64,000 nt of DNA from assembly GCA_036346275.1 (NCBI GenBank), contig CM070730.1, positions 41,152,918 to 41,216,917 of the forward strand. The letters run 5' to 3'. This stretch comes from Otatea glauca. Its lineage: Eukaryota > Streptophyta > Magnoliopsida > Poales > Poaceae. Below are positions 10,626 through 21,091 of this stretch, piece after piece (positions within the stretch are counted from its first letter, which is position 1; every line of letters starts with the position of its first letter). The notes beneath the pieces were generated by a model. It was not told the DNA's origin. It made no database searches and saw only the letters and a list, made by a program, of their open reading frames with translations. A program made the position numbers and the translations under genes.

Positions 10626-11100
10626 GTCGGGTATTGAGATATACGGATAAGCTTTATTTTGTAATATACGGATATGCTTTATTATCTATGGAGAACATGC
10701 TTCCATTTGTAATATACGGATATACTTTATTTTGTATGGAGAACATGCTTCCATTTGTAATAAACGGATATGCTTTATCTTTAGTTATCAAATTTTATTT
10801 ACTTAAGATTTCTTTTGCATAAATCATGTATTTTTTAATATCTAGCACATTGAAGTTAATCTTTATTAAAAAGATTCAAATTAATGTTCATGGTGTTATA
10901 GTATTTATGTAAAGTCCATGTAGGGTTCTTAGCAAATTTGTAATTCACTTAATTTTTCTGTGATTAAAAAAATCAATGTTTTATATATTCTAAAACTTCA
11001 TGATTTTATACAAATTTATAAATTTATTTCATTCATTTTGGAGCTATATATCAAAAGTTATGCTAGTTTGAATTTAAGCTTGGCTTTAGCCACTAACTTT
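10625..11100. other. AT-rich stretch inside CACTA, no gene
   Basis: Contains a short duplication (10660-10790: AATATACGGATATGCTTTAT and GGAGAACATGCTTCCATTTG occur twice or more) and then AT-rich sequence with no supported coding. Confidence 0.6.
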
Positions 11101-11112
11101 TGGGGACCACCC

Positions 11113-11285
11113 GCATCACTGCCGGTTCTAGAGAAAAAACCGGCAGTGATGTTGTGGTATCACTGCCGGTTGAAATTAGAATCGGCAGTAATACCTCCAC
11201 ATCACTGTCGGTTCTAGAGAAAAATCCGACAGTGATAGTTATATCACTGCCGGATTTGTTTCGTGAACCGGCAGTGATTGTTATC
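11113..11285. repeat. CACTA internal hairpin repeat block
   Basis: Three more inverted pairs. One is a near-perfect hairpin at 11114-11149 (CATCACTGCCGGTT, loop, AACCGGCAGTGATG). The block stops next to a TATA box. Confidence 0.8.
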
Positions 11286-11287
11286 TC

Positions 11288-11295
11288 TATATAAA
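11288..11295 (+). promoter_or_regulatory. CACTA internal promoter TATA box
   Basis: TATATAAA lies right after the hairpin repeats and before a C-rich leader (11310-11478). This is the usual arrangement where subterminal repeats abut the element's promoter. Confidence 0.5.
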
Positions 11296-12030
11296 CGAAG
11301 CGCGCGGTTTTCTTCCCACACTTTGCCGTTTTGCCGTTTTTCCCACACTCTATGCCCTAGCCACTGAGACTAGTCCTCCGCGCCAGCCCTCCTCCCTGTG
11401 CCGGCCCTCCTCCGCACCGTGCCTCCACCGCGCCGGCCCTCCTCGATGTCCGGCCCTCCACCGCGCCGGCGCTCCTCCTGTAACATCCCAAAATTTGAGT
11501 TTTGGAATGTTTGAATTCAAATATAAACCATTTGCATTTTCTTGAATTACCTCCAGCTTAATTTGAATTTTCCATGAATAAAAGGATTTAATTTGGCTAA
11601 ACCATTCATCAAACTAAAGAATTTTTAGTTGGGTTCCTTGTGCTCCAAGGAATTTTTCTGTATTTTTGGGGATTTTTCTGAATTTATTTGATATTTATTT
11701 GAATTTATTTGATTTTATTCGAATTTCTGGATATTTCTTAAATCGGAAAATGATTTTATTTTCAAAAAGCCTCTCGGGCCGAATATCTCCGGCCCACTTC
11801 TTCTTCCGCGTCGCCTCGGCCCAGCCCGCCTTGCCTCGGCCCGTTTCGCCTTGGCCCAGCTTCCCCTCGCGGCCCGGCCCGGCCGCAAGGCTCGCCGTCG
11901 GATCTGCGCTGCGTGTGTCGCTGCGATTGCGCCACGTCGCCGCCGCCAGCCAAAACCCTAACCGCCGCTGGAGTCCTCGCGCCGCACGTCGCCGCTCTCG
12001 GTTTCTGGGTCGGGCACGCCTCCCGATGGC

Positions 12031-12037
12031 TATAAAT
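12031..12037 (+). promoter_or_regulatory. solo LTR TATA box
   Basis: TATAAAT is placed as in the 5' LTR at 1363, after GGGCACGCCTCCCGATGGC. A conserved splice-donor-like CTCCG|GTAAGC follows at 12311. Confidence 0.6.
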
Positions 12038-12868
12038 GCAGCGCTGCGCCCCGCCCGAGGTCCGCCGTCTCGCGCCGCACCCGTCGCCCCCTTCGCCATC
12101 GCTCGGAAGCCCGTCGTCTTCGCATGAGACCTCGCCGTAGCTCCGCCGCCAAAAACCGAAGTTTTTCCCCGTCGCCTCGCCGCTCCGGTGCCTCTCCGCC
12201 GCAGCCGCGAGTCTCTTTGAGTTCGCCGCGACATCCTCTTCTGGACCCGCACCCGCGCGTGCCCGTTCCGTCGCGTTTCCGCCGCGGGCCTCGTCTTCTT
12301 CCTCCTCTCCGGTAAGCTTGCGCCGCCGCTCGCCGTCGTCTTGCTTTGCGCAATCGTGGCCGTTCGATCTCGCACCTGCGTCCCAGATGCGGCCATGTCT
12401 TTCGCCGCCGCAGTCTCGCCTTCCGCCGTCCGATCTGGCCCTCTCGCCAGATGCGTGACGCGTGGCCCGCTTGCGTTAGGTCTTGCGTCACCGCTTGCGT
12501 CAGCCGCTGCGTCAGCCGAGTCGCTCGCGTCAGCAATGACGACAGCCGTGCGCCGGGTGCACGGTGAACCGAGCCGCGCCGTGGACCGAGTCCACCGTGA
12601 ACCCGATGACGTCAGTGATTGCGCAATAAATCGCTTTTTCGGTACAAAAATAATTCCAGAAATTCTGATTTTCTGATTTTCTGTATTTTCTCTAAATTTA
12701 ATCTTTCGGAGGCCCGTTCTCGCTCATACGAACTCCGATTGAGGCGATTCAAGTTTCTAAATTTTTCTAAAATCAAGATCTATCTTCCAGAGCCATTTAT
12801 TTTCAGTTTTGAGCTTGTTTGAGTCTCTGTTTTGTATTTATTTGGTTTCGTTGCTTCTTTTCCGGTAG

Positions 12869-12931
12869 ACTCTAATTCAGAGGGAGCAAACGAAGACTTT
12901 GAAGACCAAGATTCAGCACTAGATCAGCAAG
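12869..12931 (+). other. candidate acidic mini-exon A (solo LTR)
   Basis: 63 bp between CCGGTAG and CAAG|GCAAGT. The donor is GC instead of GT, a tolerated class when the rest of the site is strong. It encodes EDFEDQDSALDQQ. Relative to 2163-2225 five of eight changed codons are synonymous and there is no indel. Confidence 0.45.
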
Positions 12932-14057
12932 GCAAGTCGTAACCTTTGATCATATTGATCCTATGTTTGCAAAGTAATTTATTTTATACACTTGCATGCT
13001 ATTTTGTGTATCAATGCTTATTTAATGGGGGTAGATGTATACCTAGTTGACATTATGCTACCTTGATTAGTTGTATGTCATGTATCCTTTGCTAGACCTA
13101 GGTTGGGACATTACTAGTTGGACATAATCATTATACCAACATCGGGTTATCGTAGCTATGCTTAGACATGCTTACATATACGTTGGGATTCATGTCACAT
13201 GTGAATAATGTTAATATTGACTTAATGAGATATTGAATCGTGGCCGTTAGCCACTGTTGTAAAATTTGTTGTACCATGGCGGGGTTTGCCATTGGTCTTG
13301 GTTGAACGAATTGTTTTCCCTCGGGCAAGTGATCGTGAAGTAAAGGGGGTGCTTTCTAGCACATTGGGATGTGGATGTCTTGCCTGAGACAATTTAAGGA
13401 CTTAATCTTGTGCGCCATTGAACTGGGCCTAGTCGTACTACCACATGTCTGGAATGGGACAGACTTAGCTGATTAATTAGCAATGTCTAGCCTTGAGTAC
13501 TGCCAGTTGGTGGTGTGGGTTCCGGGATGGACGGGTAGATTCACAAGGCGCAAGAGGGGGCCTAATGGGCGAAACCTTAGCGGGCAGTACCGAGTTTAGA
13601 CAGTGCATTGTAAAGGCTTTGTCATGATATCTCTGCGACACACCTAAGGAAGTGTGTTAAGATCGATTGCACAAAGAGATGATCATGTCTTGTGGGTAAA
13701 GTTGTACAACCTCTGCAGAGTGTAAAACTATTCGAATAGCCGCGTCCGCGGTCATGGACAGGCCCTGGAATTTCACACGGGGTATATAGTGTTTCATAAA
13801 ATGTGGAATGTGGAATTCTGGGATGTGAACGGGGAGTTCACTGTCGTTTTGTTGTCTATCATTGATCTACCAGTTATTTATTTATCTTTTCATAAATATG
13901 CTTTCAATCTATTTATTGTATTTTCAATTCAAGTTATTGCTTTCTGGAAATGAACCATATAGCCATCCTTGTCAAGCCATGCATGAATATATTGCATCAA
14001 TTCCCTATGGCTTGCTGAGTACCTTTGTACTCACGGCTTTATGCCCTTGTTGATCAG

Positions 14058-14116
14058 TTGCTGAAGGAGATAACGAATATCATGAGGAGGAATTCTATGA
14101 AGACTACGTGGATTAG
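14058..14116 (+). other. candidate acidic mini-exon B (solo LTR)
   Basis: Follows TTGTTGATCAG, in phase with exon A. It encodes AEGDNEYHEEEFYEDYVD and ends at the same TAG as the copy at 3356-3414. Confidence 0.45.
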
Positions 14117-14391
14117 GAAGGCGTTTCTCTAGACGTTTGCCTGTGGCATGTCGAATGGTTCAAGTTATCTTTTTCGCTGCAATAGTATTTGTTTCTTAAG
14201 CCCTTAAGGCATAATGGTGTAAACATTGACCATAAGGTCGTTTGCTTTATTCAATAATAAATTGCTTCTTCTTAGTTAATTCGTTGTATGAAATGATATT
14301 TCATCTATGTTTCCACTGTGTGCACTAGCGTGATCCTGGACTAGTGCAGTATACACAGAGGGTTTCGGATTTGCAAATCCGGGTCCCGACA

Positions 14392-14984
14392 CCTCCGCAC
14401 TGCCCCAGCCCTCGTCCACGTCTGGCCGCCCTCCGCGCCAGCTCCGCTGACGGTAATCCCTACTCCTCCTCGCCCTTGTCAGGTTCCTTGTTTAGAAAAC
14501 TAGTGACACCATGCGGGAGGCCACGTACAATTTCAAATTTAGCTTGAATATCTGATATATCTTCTAAACATCTACATAAATTTTTGTGTTCATGCTATGT
14601 ACAAAAATGCTTGTCTTTAACTATTGTTATCAAGTCCTGTCCATAAGCAATTATTGCTTTGTAGTTTGTATTGCCCGTATGAGTAGCTTGGCTTGAATAA
14701 GTTAGGTCATTTTTTTTGTTAAATATTGTTAATACACATCATTTACCCTTTTTTATATATGTTCTCAGTGCACTGATATAAGTAATGGTGTCTCAAGTTG
14801 GAAAAAATTATGTGTAATGAGTGGAAGCAGGAGCTCATCACATTTTCTCGGTTTATTGAGAGAATGTGGTCACTGATTGTTACGAAAATCTAACGAGCCT
14901 AGCTAATAACATATGGCGGCGGAGCCTCTCCTCTACTCGAGAAATGGAGGCTTTGCGGTTTTATCATGTGCAACACCATGTCAT
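14392..14984 (+). other. CACTA internal sequence, no clear gene
   Basis: C-rich leader continues to about 14480, then AT-rich sequence with a possible intron near 14530-14765. The stretch ATGAGTGGAAGCAGGAGC (from 14818) may be exon of the captured gene, but I cannot assign it. Confidence 0.4.
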
Positions 14985-15470
14985 GACTAATGGGCCTGCG
15001 GCTTTCATCGGATCCTTCTCACATTACGTTAGGCGATAGCACGATCACCGTGTTGGACTCAATGAGGAAACCGACAAGCGATTACAAAGAAGTAATAGAA
15101 TTGCTAGGCAGTAAACTTCGATTGTTGCGTTATTGCTCCGTAATCTTTCATTCCATTGCACTTAATTGCACCTAATTAACTTTAATGAGTATTCATAACC
15201 ATACACAGGCGTACACAAAATACATAAGAAGAGCACGCGATACCGTCCATTCACGAAGAAGTTCGAATAAAACCGATTTTCCGTGCCTAAGACGGCCGCA
15301 AGGGAACAATTTATGTGCATACTACGTAATGACACACATACACACGTTAAATCCTGCGATCATCAGACTACAACGGCGAGATGGTATATCATTACATGTT
15401 GGCGCCTACTTTTCTTTATAAAAACTACGACACTAACTAATGCATCATTTTCTTCAATGACGGTAGCGTG
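14985..15470 (+). pseudogene. Ulp1-like (C48) cysteine protease remnant
   Basis: Two exon-like pieces resemble the C-terminal half of Ulp1/SENP desumoylating proteases often carried by plant CACTA and MULE elements. The first (14990-15110) has ITVLDSMRKP...YKEVIELLGS, matching the VLDS strand with the catalytic Asp. The second follows an AG near 15211 and has FPCLRRPQGNNLCAYYVMTH, matching the glutamine and catalytic-cysteine segment (consensus roughly Q.PG..LCG.YV). The catalytic His block is not convincing. Stops and frame changes suggest a dead copy. Confidence 0.6.
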
Positions 15471-15897
15471 AAGCTCGGCACCAACAGACCTACTTGATAA
15501 ATGGGTTGAAGCCCTTCGAGAGCGGATGGTGGGTTCATCGTTAGAAGTGATCAACCAAGGCGAGTTTCTGAGCCACACGCTACAATTAATCGAAATGTGA
15601 ACAATTGTCAATGAACAATGTAATAATTAAATATTACGATGATTTACTATATTTCAATTATGCTTTACAAATACTTCATTAATATTGTCATGATTAAATG
15701 AGTATTCATATTCAATGTTAAATATTATGATGATTTAATATATTTGAATTATTCTTTACCAATACTTCATTAATATTACGCATAACATATACCGTCATGA
15801 ATACATTTCTTGTACAATATATATATAATACTGCGTTACATCATACATATAATACAAAAAAATATGTAACGGTTTTGGAGGATAATATGGCACTTGT
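15471..15897. other. CACTA 3' internal region
   Basis: After the protease remnant a short reading (15475-15600: APTDLLDKWVEALRERM) may be its C-terminal tail. The rest is AT-rich with no supported coding. Confidence 0.4.
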
Positions 15898-16265
15898 ACT
15901 TATCACTTTGCCAGCTTTAGAGAAATAGCTGGCGGTGATAACACCTTATCACCGCGGTTGGGAAATAATAAGTGGCGATGATATGGATTATCACTACGGT
16001 TGAAAAATAACAACCGGCGGTGATAATGTGTTATCACTGCCGGTTGAAAATAACAACCGCGGTGATAAGTTGTTATCACGCGATTATGGATAAAAATCCG
16101 CGATGATAAGCCTTATCACCGCCGGTTGTATAATATAAACCGGCAGTGATATTATTATCACTGTCGGTTGAAGAATCGACAGTGATAGTCCCGACTATCA
16201 CTGCCAGTTAGGGAGTGCCGGGTCAACATCCGGCAGTGATGCTGATGTTGATCCGGCTGTGATGT
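15898..16265. repeat. CACTA right subterminal hairpin repeats
   Basis: A dozen copies of TATCACYGCCGGTTG-like motifs in alternating orientation mirror the left array, next to the right TIR. Confidence 0.85.
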
Positions 16266-16285
16266 ACTTTTCTGTAGTGGTGATT

Positions 16286-16950
16286 GATACATGGGCTAAC
16301 CTGAAACCCTCTAACATAACGGGTTTTTGCACGCTTTTCAAATCATACTAACTAGACCCACTACTCTATCACTTAGACCGCGATCCAACAGCCCTCCTTG
16401 ATCCGAGCAGCTCCTAGCTAGCTTCTCATCCGTTCCTTGTCTTCTAGGCTCGCAGCGACTCCGTCTCCAATCATCCTTCGCCAATCGTCGACTGTCTGGA
16501 CCTCCGACACACCTCGCCTAGTCCCGGTCGTCCTTCGCCTCACCATGACCTACCATTGTTGTCCTGCAACCATCAAAAACAAGGAAACACATCACATAGC
16601 ATTGCGCAAAATGATATGCTATAAATCTCACGCAATTTCAAAATTCAAATTCAAAGTTCGCTCAATAAGTAGGCACTACCACCCCCTGGGCTTGTAGTAC
16701 CGCTCGATCGGCACTACCGCCCTAGCATGGCTGGTAGTACCGCCCTCCTAAGGCAGGTAGTACTGCTCCTAACAGACACAACTCAAATTGCTTCAATTTA
16801 AAAATCTAATTCAAATGAAACTCAAACCATAGCATACCAAGCTCAAATTTTGTTAAATACTTATCACAAACATGGGTAGGTAGACCTCCACATGGTCTTT
16901 CAGGTGCACAAGTTATAACTATTTGATTGAGCACAATTTGGAATTTCTAG
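16286..16950 (-). repeat. copia LTR, promoter-proximal part
   Basis: Continuation of the copia LTR interrupted by the CACTA element. It contains repeated GGTAGTACCGCC-like motifs (16690-16770). The LTR 5' end was not located exactly. Confidence 0.5.
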
Positions 16951-17139
16951 ATAAAGGGTTGGATAGTAACGTGTTGTTTGTTGTTTCTATATGACAAGTT
17001 TTTGGGACTTACAAGGTGAATACCATATTCCCATATTTGAACCATTAGCTTAGTTGGAATGCTTTATATGAGGATTTTATATGACCCATATATATATAGA
17101 CACACACACACACATAAATATATAAGACTTATTGTAGGT
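16951..17139. other. AT-rich spacer with (CA)n microsatellite
   Basis: No coding. A short (CA)7 run occurs at 17101-17114 beside a TATATATA stretch. Confidence 0.7.
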
Positions 17140-17559
17140 TAATATTGTCGGTTCCAGCATCGGCTTTACACCCAATTATCAAGCCTTGGCCATTCAGAGG
17201 ATAAGGAGTAGATGTAATAAGATAAATATATCCTACGTCAAAAAAAGGCCACAAGTATATTTTGGCTATGACAATTTCTCTATGTGGGTTGAGGCGATAC
17301 CTTTGAAGAATGTAACTTGTGTCAAAGCAATCAAATTTGTTATGCAACATATTGTCCATCAGTTTGGAATTCCACAAACTATTATGACCAATCAAGGCAC
17401 TGTGTTTATGTTCGATAAGTTTCAAGGTTTTGCTCAAAGTCTTGGGATCAAGTTACTGAATTCATCGCCCTATTGTGCACAAGCCAATGGTCATGCTGAA
17501 TTGTTAAATAAAACATTGATTAAGCTTATCAGAAGGAAAATTGAAGAAAAAACAAGAAA
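17140..17559 (+). pseudogene. pol: TAT/Athila-like integrase core fragment
   Basis: Reads WVEAIPLKNVTCVKAIKFV...HQFGIPQTI, then MTNQGTVF and LLNSSPYCAQANGHAELLNK. This is the DDE integrase core of OTA-clade gypsy elements. The second catalytic Asp (TDQGT in relatives) is Asn here, so the enzyme is dead. The frame breaks at about 17560, where another element is inserted, and the domain resumes at 20328. Confidence 0.85.
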
Positions 17560-18072
17560 TGTGCAATTGTATTAATTATTGAGCAATCTTGTGCCCTTTT
17601 TACATTCTTGAAGCAATAAGCTAGCGTCTCTCTACGACTTGTGCAATAGAGCTTTTGGTGCCTCACTTATATTTTATAGCTTATTTCTTGATTGCATAAG
17701 TACCATCGTCTTTGCACGTAAGTTGCATTGAAATTCGCTTATATCTTTGAGATCGGTAACTAGGGCTTGTGAATTATAGTTTGGGTCATTACTTACATTA
17801 CAATAACTAGAATTATCAGATTGCATAGGAAATAAGTATATCCTACCCAGATCCACATATTCTACCTCGTACGTTTGTTCGGTCCCTTGGCAATCACTTA
17901 ATCCAAGCTTCGGAGAACTTTTGACACCGCTAACGGCCGACAACACCTGCTCCATGGTAAGAACTTGTAAGAGCTTTGGTTAAACCTTGAGAGATGAGAG
18001 ACTTTTCACCACATCATATGTAGTGATAAGCACATTATACTTGTGATTTGTTCCTTGTCTTCACTAACAATG

Positions 18073-18583
18073 GAAGGTTCTCAACATCGTAGTGCTTGGG
18101 CCAATAGCATCTTAGAAGAAGAGGTAGTTCACACTACGAGATACGAAGAACGCACGAGCGCAGCTTTATCATCACGGGAGGTACGGCGATATAGTACACA
18201 TACCACAAGTAAGTTTACCGCACCCATTTTTAGTGGTAAATATGATCCTGAAGGGTGTATTACTTGGGAATTAGCTGTCGAACAATCATTTGATAAATAT
18301 GGAATTCTTGAGCATGATACGGTTAGGGTTGTTACTACTGGATTTACTGATTATGCTGCTCTTTGGTGGAATGATTATATGCGTAAAAATCAGGACATCC
18401 CTAGCACGTGGAATAAATTGAAGAAAATTATGCGAGCTAGATTTGTTCCTTCATATGTTGCTCGCCAATTACGGAATGAATTGCAATATCTAAAACAAGG
18501 TAGTAAAACAATGCATGAGTACTACCAAGAATTTCAGCAAGATCTTTGCGTTGTGGTTTCGAAGAGACCGAAAAGACTCAAAT
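18073..18583 (+). pseudogene. gag: gypsy gag (capsid domain)
   Basis: Starts at MEGSQHRS. The capsid domain includes FSGKYDPEGCITWELAVEQ, YAALWWNDYMRKNQ, WNKLKKIMRARFVPSY and MHEYYQEFQQDL, the retrotransposon gag family pattern. It ends early, after which a second broken ORF follows (18625-19386). A zinc knuckle was not seen. Elements with only gag rely on enzymes of related autonomous elements. Confidence 0.8.
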
Positions 18584-19386
18584 GAATAACTTTTATTTTA
18601 GACTAAATTTTTGATATTCAAATCATGATATCTAGTAAAGAATTCAATTCTATGTCATGTTTGCTTAATTTTTCATGTGAAGCTGAAATAAAAATACAGA
18701 GAAGAGGATCAACCACAGTTCAAGCTCGTATAAAGTTAGATGCTACTCCTGTTGCATGCACTACACCAAAACCTAATGAGAGCCTACACCCCGAGCATGA
18801 GAGAGAAATACCAAAAAAATTCGAGTGAAGTAGAGGATAACACATGTGAGGATGATTCCACTAACGTAATCCAATCTACTTCTGTTACTTCTGTTGTTGC
18901 TGTTCCATGTGATATGCAGGTTACTTCTGAAGAAGGGGAGCTACAACCTGAAAAACCTGCATTGTCAAGTGAAAATTTTGAGGTACTACTTCTTTTGAGG
19001 AGGACGCTAATGACCATGGTACAGATCTGATTTTACAGCACGAAAGGGACCTAATTTGTGAGTATATTCCTACTGTACTTAATTCTAGTGAGTTACCACC
19101 TTGTGCCACAATTGTAGAACCATGTGATGAACAGCTTGTTTCATGTAAGGCACCATCAAATTTTCCTGATATGTGTGATACCTATAGCTTGCTACCTCAT
19201 TGTTTGAATTTTAGTACGTTGACTTGTATTACAAATCAGCATGTCGTAGTTGATGAGTGGAAGCCCATTAAGATTGTGTCACCGTTGTTGGAATGGTTTG
19301 ATATTGCTTGTTTACAATCTGATCATATGAATGAGCTATGCTTGTTGCCAAAACTTGTAGTTTTGCCCATCTATTTTATTGAATGA
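18584..19386 (+). pseudogene. post-gag ORF of gag-only element, broken
   Basis: Three overlapping frames give a Cys/Glu/Ser-rich low-complexity protein (PCDMQVTSEEGELQPEKPAL; EPCDEQLVSCKAPSNFPDM; NQHVVVDEWKPIKIV). This resembles the long uncharacterised tail found after gag in some grass gag-only elements. No domain is recognised. Confidence 0.45.
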
Positions 19387-19689
19387 GTCTTAGAAAATAT
19401 AAGTATTCTTTATCCAAGGACAGGGATAGATATGTGCTTTACTTATATTTGCAAATTAAGTTGTAAACTGAATTATGTTAATATTTATGTTATATGCTTC
19501 ACTTATAACCACAAAATGAGTCGCAAAATTGTGAGGAAAGGTGTTTTGCTTAAATCTAATTTCCTCAATTGCTGTTATGGAAATAGCATTCCAAGAATCC
19601 AAAAGAACATTGAAATGGGATATATACATATGCTGCAAAATGTTCTTGAATCGATCATGTTCTGGAATCCAATTCGGCCTCCGGATACC

Positions 19690-20327
19690 AGCCTAAAGTA
19701 AAACACGCATAACTTTTGCATAATTTGTCCGATTAGAGAGTTCTTGTACTTGATTGAAAGCTTACAACAAAACCTTTCCAATGGGTCTGGCCCCAGCTCT
19801 AGATTCATTGTAGATCAGTCGAAATCATCGAAACAATACACTATAATACTGTTTTGGGCCTTGTCAGCGTGTGGGGGCCCAAGCCCAAGTTGTGTGCTCC
19901 CCCTGGCTGCACACAACCCTAGGACATCCCTCTCACATCCCTCCCTCTGATAAACTCGGTAGCCACCGCCTTAAACACTTGGGTTTTGTTTGATTAGTTT
20001 AGCCAAGTGCAAACTTTGAGTCTTTGGGTTGTGCTGGATAGCCACCTTGTCAAGACCTTCAATAGAACCCCACCCTGTTTTCCCTTCATTCATATTTGCA
20101 ATTTCAGATTGCTTTTACTATTGTTCTTGCTTGTTATTCGGTTGCTTGCAGGAATTGAACCTCGTGTTCAGGTTGATTGTGCCCACGGCAAGAGCAATAA
20201 CCCCCCGGAGTTGGTTTAGCGATTGCTAAGGCGCAACGTCGTCGTACGTGTAGTCGGATCATCAAAGTCAGTTCCACGAAATCGATAGTTATCGCTCTCA
20301 TCGAAAGATCAGGACACAACCTCACAT
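19690..20327 (+). repeat. probable 3' LTR of gag-only element
   Basis: Non-coding sequence ending in AGATCAGGACACAACCTCAC just before the integrase resumes. The composition (leader, T-rich tract, GC-rich end) fits an LTR, but no second copy exists in the window for proof. Confidence 0.4.
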
Positions 20328-20845
20328 CATTAGCATATAACATTATCAAAGTCATTGTGGGCCTATCGGGTTGCTTGCCATGATGCGACAAAGCTTTCAC
20401 CTTATCGGTTGGTTTATGGACATGAGACTGAGTTGCCATTGGAGATTAATATTAACTCAATAAGAATAGCCAAACAAAATGGATTGTCAGCTCAAGATTA
20501 TACGGATTTGATGACCGATAATTTGGACAACTTGGCAGAATTATGATTACATATATTGGATGGGTTATAGAAGAACAAAGCAAGAGTTGCAAGGGCTTAT
20601 AATAAAAAGGTTTTGCTGAAATCATTCCATGAAACCGATCTTGTTTGGAAAACAATATTGCCCGTCGGCTCTAGAGATAGTCGATTTGGTCAGTGGTCTC
20701 CAACTTAGGAAGGGCGGTATAAAGTTCATCGGCTGTTGATGGTGATTCCTATATTCTAGAAACGCTAGAAGGGGTGGTGTTTCCTAAGACGATCAATGAC
20801 AAATATTTGAAGAAGTATTATACAAGTGTTTGGATTGGATCTTAA
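20328..20845 (+). pseudogene. pol: TAT/Athila-like integrase C-terminal part
   Basis: Resumes at SLWAYRVACHDATKLSPYRL and VYGHETELPLEI, the conserved region after the DDE core. It continues to DLVWKTILPVGSRDSRFGQW and a C-terminal YTSVWIGS. Stops are present. The target sequence ATTAGCATATAACATT before it aligns to the expected codons, locating the end of the insertion. Confidence 0.8.
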
Positions 20846-21091
20846 TCGGCTAAGAGCGATTATTAATTGTGGAAAGCTAAATTAACTCGTTACAGTTAAT
20901 TCTGGCTATTAGGTGTAATGATAAGTAAATTACAACCGATGAGAATTACCATACTTAGAAAAAGAAATGAAAATTTAAAATACAAATAGGTTAAATAGCC
21001 GATTTAAATATCATTACAAAACATTGTTTTCAGATAATAGGAATTGCATTGTTTCCATGTATCAAAGCCAATGACATTACATTTAAAGGAC
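20846..21091. other. TAT 3' non-coding spacer
   Basis: AT-rich sequence between the integrase end and the antisense ORF. No gene seen. Confidence 0.5.

Larger units (their letters stand above)
11479..14391 (+). mobile_element. solo LTR, Tekay subfamily 1
   Basis: TGTAACATCCC at the left and GGGTCCCGACA at the right bound a 2913-bp LTR. It is flanked by a perfect 5-bp target duplication CCTCC (11474-11478 and 14392-14396). There is no internal region, so this is a solo LTR left by unequal recombination. Only a small part differs in length from the LTRs at 825 and 58833. It sits in the C-rich leader of the CACTA element. Confidence 0.96.
10221..16282. mobile_element. CACTA (CMC/EnSpm) DNA transposon, non-autonomous
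   Basis: The terminal inverted repeats are CACTACTACAGA at the left and, reversed, CACCACTACAGA at the right. They are flanked by a perfect 3-bp target duplication ATT (10218-10220 and 16283-16285). Subterminal arrays of ATCACTGCCGGTT in both orientations lie at each end. Without the solo LTR it holds, the element is about 3.1 kb. I saw no TNPA/TNPD transposase domain. The only recognisable coding trace is an Ulp1-like protease remnant at 14985-15470. Confidence 0.9.
17560..20327 (+). mobile_element. gag-only (TR-GAG-like) LTR element insertion
   Basis: About 2.8 kb interrupts the integrase. It has a leader, a gag ORF, a long degenerate Pro/Glu/Ser-rich ORF and an LTR-like 3' part. No protease, RT or integrase is visible. 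The 5' side lacks a matching LTR, so the copy is probably 5'-truncated and the exact ends are uncertain. No target duplication was found. Confidence 0.6.

Noticed and set aside
15600..15880. AT-rich palindromic stretch as an origin or matrix-attachment site
   Set aside because: Base composition alone is not evidence, and it lies inside the CACTA element.
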